From Lachnospiraceae bacterium (GTDB taxonomy: Bacteria; Bacillota; Clostridia; Lachnospirales; Lachnospiraceae), in contig JAJQCL010000151.1 of the NCBI GenBank assembly GCA_021202715.1, positions 8,964-15,072 on the forward strand: a stretch of DNA of 6,109 nucleotides. Reading direction: 5' to 3'. Shown here piece after piece: positions 4,160 through 6,109 of the stretch. Position 1 is the first letter of the stretch; each line of letters begins with the position of its first letter. The notes beneath the pieces were generated by a model that was not told where the DNA came from, ran no database searches, and saw nothing but the letters and a program-made list of their open reading frames with translations. A program made the position numbers and the translations under genes.

Positions 4160-4810
4160 ATGTTTACAGGAATTATAGAGGAAGTCGGAGAGATTCAGCA
4201 TGTACAGCGGGGCGCCCGGTCGGCGGTGCTGGAAATTCGCTGCCGGAAGGTCCTCGAGGGAACCAGAGTGGGAGACAGCATCGCGGTTAATGGCATCTGC
4301 CTGACGGTGATCTCGTTGTCTCCGCGCGGTTTCCGGGCCGACGTCATGCCGGAGACGCTGGCGCGAAGCTGTCTGGCGCAGGGAGGTCCGGGAACCCGGG
4401 TGAATCTGGAACGAGCGATGGCGGCGGACGGCCGCTTCGGCGGTCATATGGTGGCCGGTCACATTGACGGAACGGGCACAATCACAGCGATCCGGGAGGA
4501 TGACAATGCCATCTGGTATACGATCGCGGCGGGAGCAGAGCTGCTGCGCTATATCGTAGAGAAAGGCTCAATCGCAATCAATGGCATCAGTTTGACGGTT
4601 GCTGCGGTCAGTGACCGGGATTTCCAGGTGTCGATCATTCCGCACACCCGGCAGGAGACAAATCTGCCGGAGCAGCGGGTGGGAAGCACAGTGAACCTGG
4701 AGTGCGACGGCATCGGGAAATACGTGGAGAAGCTGTTGACACCGGCGGCTGCAAAGATGCCGGCAGAGAGTTGTATTACGCTGGAATTTCTTGCGGAGAA
4801 CGGGTTCTGA
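4160..4810 (+). CDS. ribE: Riboflavin synthase, alpha subunit
   Basis: Catalyses the last step, dismutation of two 6,7-dimethyl-8-ribityllumazine molecules to riboflavin plus a pyrimidine that returns to the pathway. The 216-residue length is typical. Two homologous lumazine-binding barrels are visible as an internal repeat: SIAVNGICLTV (40-50) in the first and SIAINGISLTV (137-147) in the second. The invariant MFTGIIEEVG N-terminus and GGHMVAGHIDGTG (94-106) are present; Cys47 and His101 correspond to conserved active-site residues of the family. The C-terminal helix contains NLECDGIGKYVEKLL. AGGAGG (4150-4155) precedes the ATG by 4 bases, within the 17-base gap after ribD, implying tight coupling. 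The same enzyme is called RibC in E. coli. Confidence 0.97.
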   Translation: MFTGIIEEVGEIQHVQRGARSAVLEIRCRKVLEGTRVGDSIAVNGICLTVISLSPRGFRADVMPETLARSCLAQGGPGTRVNLERAMAADGRFGGHMVAGHIDGTGTITAIREDDNAIWYTIAAGAELLRYIVEKGSIAINGISLTVAAVSDRDFQVSIIPHTRQETNLPEQRVGSTVNLECDGIGKYVEKLLTPAAAKMPAESCITLEFLAENGF

Positions 4811-4831
4811 GCGGGGACCGCGTGATGTGCA

Positions 4832-4844
4832 GCGGGGAACCCGC
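4832..4844 (+). other. Small hairpin in the ribE-ribBA gap
   Basis: GCGGG (4832-4836), GAA loop, CCCGC (4840-4844). No T-run follows, so it is not an intrinsic terminator. The 109-base gap that contains it is longer than the ribD-ribE gap and otherwise shows only the ribBA Shine-Dalgarno. Confidence 0.35.
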
Positions 4845-4919
4845 GGCAGGGTGGAACATGGAACATTTGCAGACGGAACCGGTGAAGCGGGAAGGACAGA
4901 GTCAGGAGGTAGGTTGACA

Positions 4920-6109
4920 ATGAAGAAAATGGGAACGATCGAGGAAGCGGTGCGGGATCTGCAGGACGGGAAGCTGATTCTCGTCATTGACGATCCGGAC
5001 CGGGAGAATGAGGGCGATCTGATCTGCGCGGGGCAGTTCGCCACGCAGGAAAATGTGAACTTTATGGCGAGCCAGGCCAAGGGTCTGATCTGTATGCCGA
5101 TGAGCCGCGCACTCTGCGAGAAGCTGCATCTGACCCAGATGGTGGAAAATAATACGGACAATCATTCGACGGCCTTTACGGTATCCATCGATCATGTGGA
5201 TACTACGACGGGCATTTCCGCAGCGGAGCGCTCCTACACGGCGCTGAAGGTGGTGGATCCGGATGCGCGGCCGGAGGATTTTCGGCGGCCCGGGCATATG
5301 TTTCCTCTGCAGGCCCGGGAGGGCGGCGTGCTCAAGCGGACCGGGCACACGGAGGCGACGGTTGATCTGATGAAGATCGCCGGGCTGACCGAGTGCGGTC
5401 TCTGCTGTGAGATCATGCGGGAGGACGGCACCATGATGCGGACGACCGAACTGCGGGAGCATGCCGAGCGCTGGGGGCTGACGGTGATCACAGTGGCAGA
5501 TCTGGTGCGCTACCGTCTGGAGCGGGAGAACCTGGTACACTGTGAGGCGAAGGCCAAGCTTCCGACGAAGTACGGTGAGTTCGACATTTACGGCTATATC
5601 AACAAGCTCAACGGCGAGCACCATGTGGCTCTGACCATGGGAAATGTGGCGGACGGCGAGCCGGTGCTGTGCCGGGTGCATTCGGAGTGCCTGACGGGGG
5701 ACGTGCTGGGCTCCAGGCGCTGCGACTGCGGAGAGCAGCTGGACGCTTCGATGAAGGCCATCGCCAAAGAGGGGCGTGGCATCCTGGTCTATATGCGGCA
5801 GGAGGGCCGGGGCATCGGTCTGATCAACAAGCTGAAGGCCTACGCGCTGCAGGAAGAGGGCCTGGATACGGTGGAGGCGAATCTGAAGCTGGGATTTCCC
5901 GCCGACATGCGGGATTATGGTATCGGCGCACTGATTCTCCGGGATCTCGGCGCGCAGAAGCTGCGTTTGCTGACGAATAATCCCAAGAAGATCACCGGAT
6001 TGTCCGGGTACGGGATCTCCATCGTGGAGAGAGTGCCGATCCAGATTCCGGCCCGGAAGGAGGATCTCTTCTATCTGGTAACAAAGCAGGAGAAGATGCA
6101 GCATATGAC
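4920..6109 (+). CDS. ribBA: Bifunctional 3,4-dihydroxy-2-butanone-4-phosphate synthase / GTP cyclohydrolase II, C-terminal end cut by the window
   Basis: Supplies both precursors of riboflavin: the four-carbon unit from ribulose 5-phosphate and the first pyrimidine intermediate from GTP. The visible 396 residues cover essentially the whole protein (family length near 400), reading open to the right edge. The N-terminal DHBP synthase domain (about 1-200) has the DDPDRENEGD metal and substrate loop (24-33), the DTTTGISAAER segment and HTEA at 143-146. The GTP cyclohydrolase II domain (about 205 onward) has the zinc cysteines Cys257, Cys268 and Cys270 in SECLTGDVLGSRRCDCG, RQEGRGIGL (293 onward) and TNNPKKITGLSGYGI. 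Both active sites look intact. AGGAGGT (4904-4910) lies 9 bases before the ATG; a second ATG three codons later is less well placed. Third gene of the FMN-controlled operon; ribH is expected next. Confidence 0.97.
   Translation, partial: MKKMGTIEEAVRDLQDGKLILVIDDPDRENEGDLICAGQFATQENVNFMASQAKGLICMPMSRALCEKLHLTQMVENNTDNHSTAFTVSIDHVDTTTGISAAERSYTALKVVDPDARPEDFRRPGHMFPLQAREGGVLKRTGHTEATVDLMKIAGLTECGLCCEIMREDGTMMRTTELREHAERWGLTVITVADLVRYRLERENLVHCEAKAKLPTKYGEFDIYGYINKLNGEHHVALTMGNVADGEPVLCRVHSECLTGDVLGSRRCDCGEQLDASMKAIAKEGRGILVYMRQEGRGIGLINKLKAYALQEEGLDTVEANLKLGFPADMRDYGIGALILRDLGAQKLRLLTNNPKKITGLSGYGISIVERVPIQIPARKEDLFYLVTKQEKMQHM

Noticed and set aside
4902..6104. A 400-codon open frame on the minus strand opposite ribBA
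   Set aside because: It is antisense to a fully recognisable ribBA. Its His/Pro/Leu/Arg-rich product has no recognisable motif, typical of a GC-rich shadow frame.

Overview
The window looks like chromosomal DNA of a moderately GC-rich Firmicute of the class Clostridia, plausibly Lachnospiraceae. This is an inference from three things: the gene order rpsF-ssb-rpsR, an FMN-riboswitch-controlled ribD-ribE-ribBA operon, and strong AGGAGG ribosome binding sites with TTG starts and T-rich intrinsic terminators. There are no mobile elements, CRISPR arrays or phage genes. Nearly all of the window is core housekeeping sequence.

Layout. Positions 1-252 (minus) hold the N-terminal part of an HD-domain protein that runs off the left edge. 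A tRNA-Ala(CGC) with its own promoter and terminator follows at 462-534 (plus). Its terminator is back to back with the terminator of the minus-strand operon rpsF-ssb-rpsR (1700 down to 643), which encodes ribosomal proteins S6 and S18 flanking single-stranded DNA-binding protein. A sigma-A-type promoter for that operon lies at 1773-1801. Divergent from it, a near-consensus promoter (1877-1905) drives tRNA-Leu(CAA) at 1969-2050. A bidirectional hairpin terminator separates this tRNA from a convergent, small XRE-family regulator (2191-2532, minus).

The right half is the riboflavin operon. A promoter at 2755-2783 is followed immediately by an FMN riboswitch aptamer (2794-2910), an intrinsic terminator (2998-3030), and then ribD (TTG start, 3048-4142), ribE (4160-4810) and ribBA (4920 to the right edge, missing only its extreme C-terminus). 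Together these encode both arms of riboflavin synthesis: GTP to pyrimidine through RibBA and RibD, ribulose-5-phosphate to the four-carbon unit through RibBA, and the final dismutation by RibE. Lumazine synthase (ribH) is the expected next gene but is outside the window. FMN should shut the operon off by premature termination.

I found no convincing undescribed system. The least explained stretch is 2533-2790, between the XRE gene and the riboswitch. It contains two direct copies and one inverted copy of a GAAGAACC element, a terminator-like hairpin, and possible operator palindromes. Several other small palindromes and leader hairpins are noted as low-to-moderate-interest leads.
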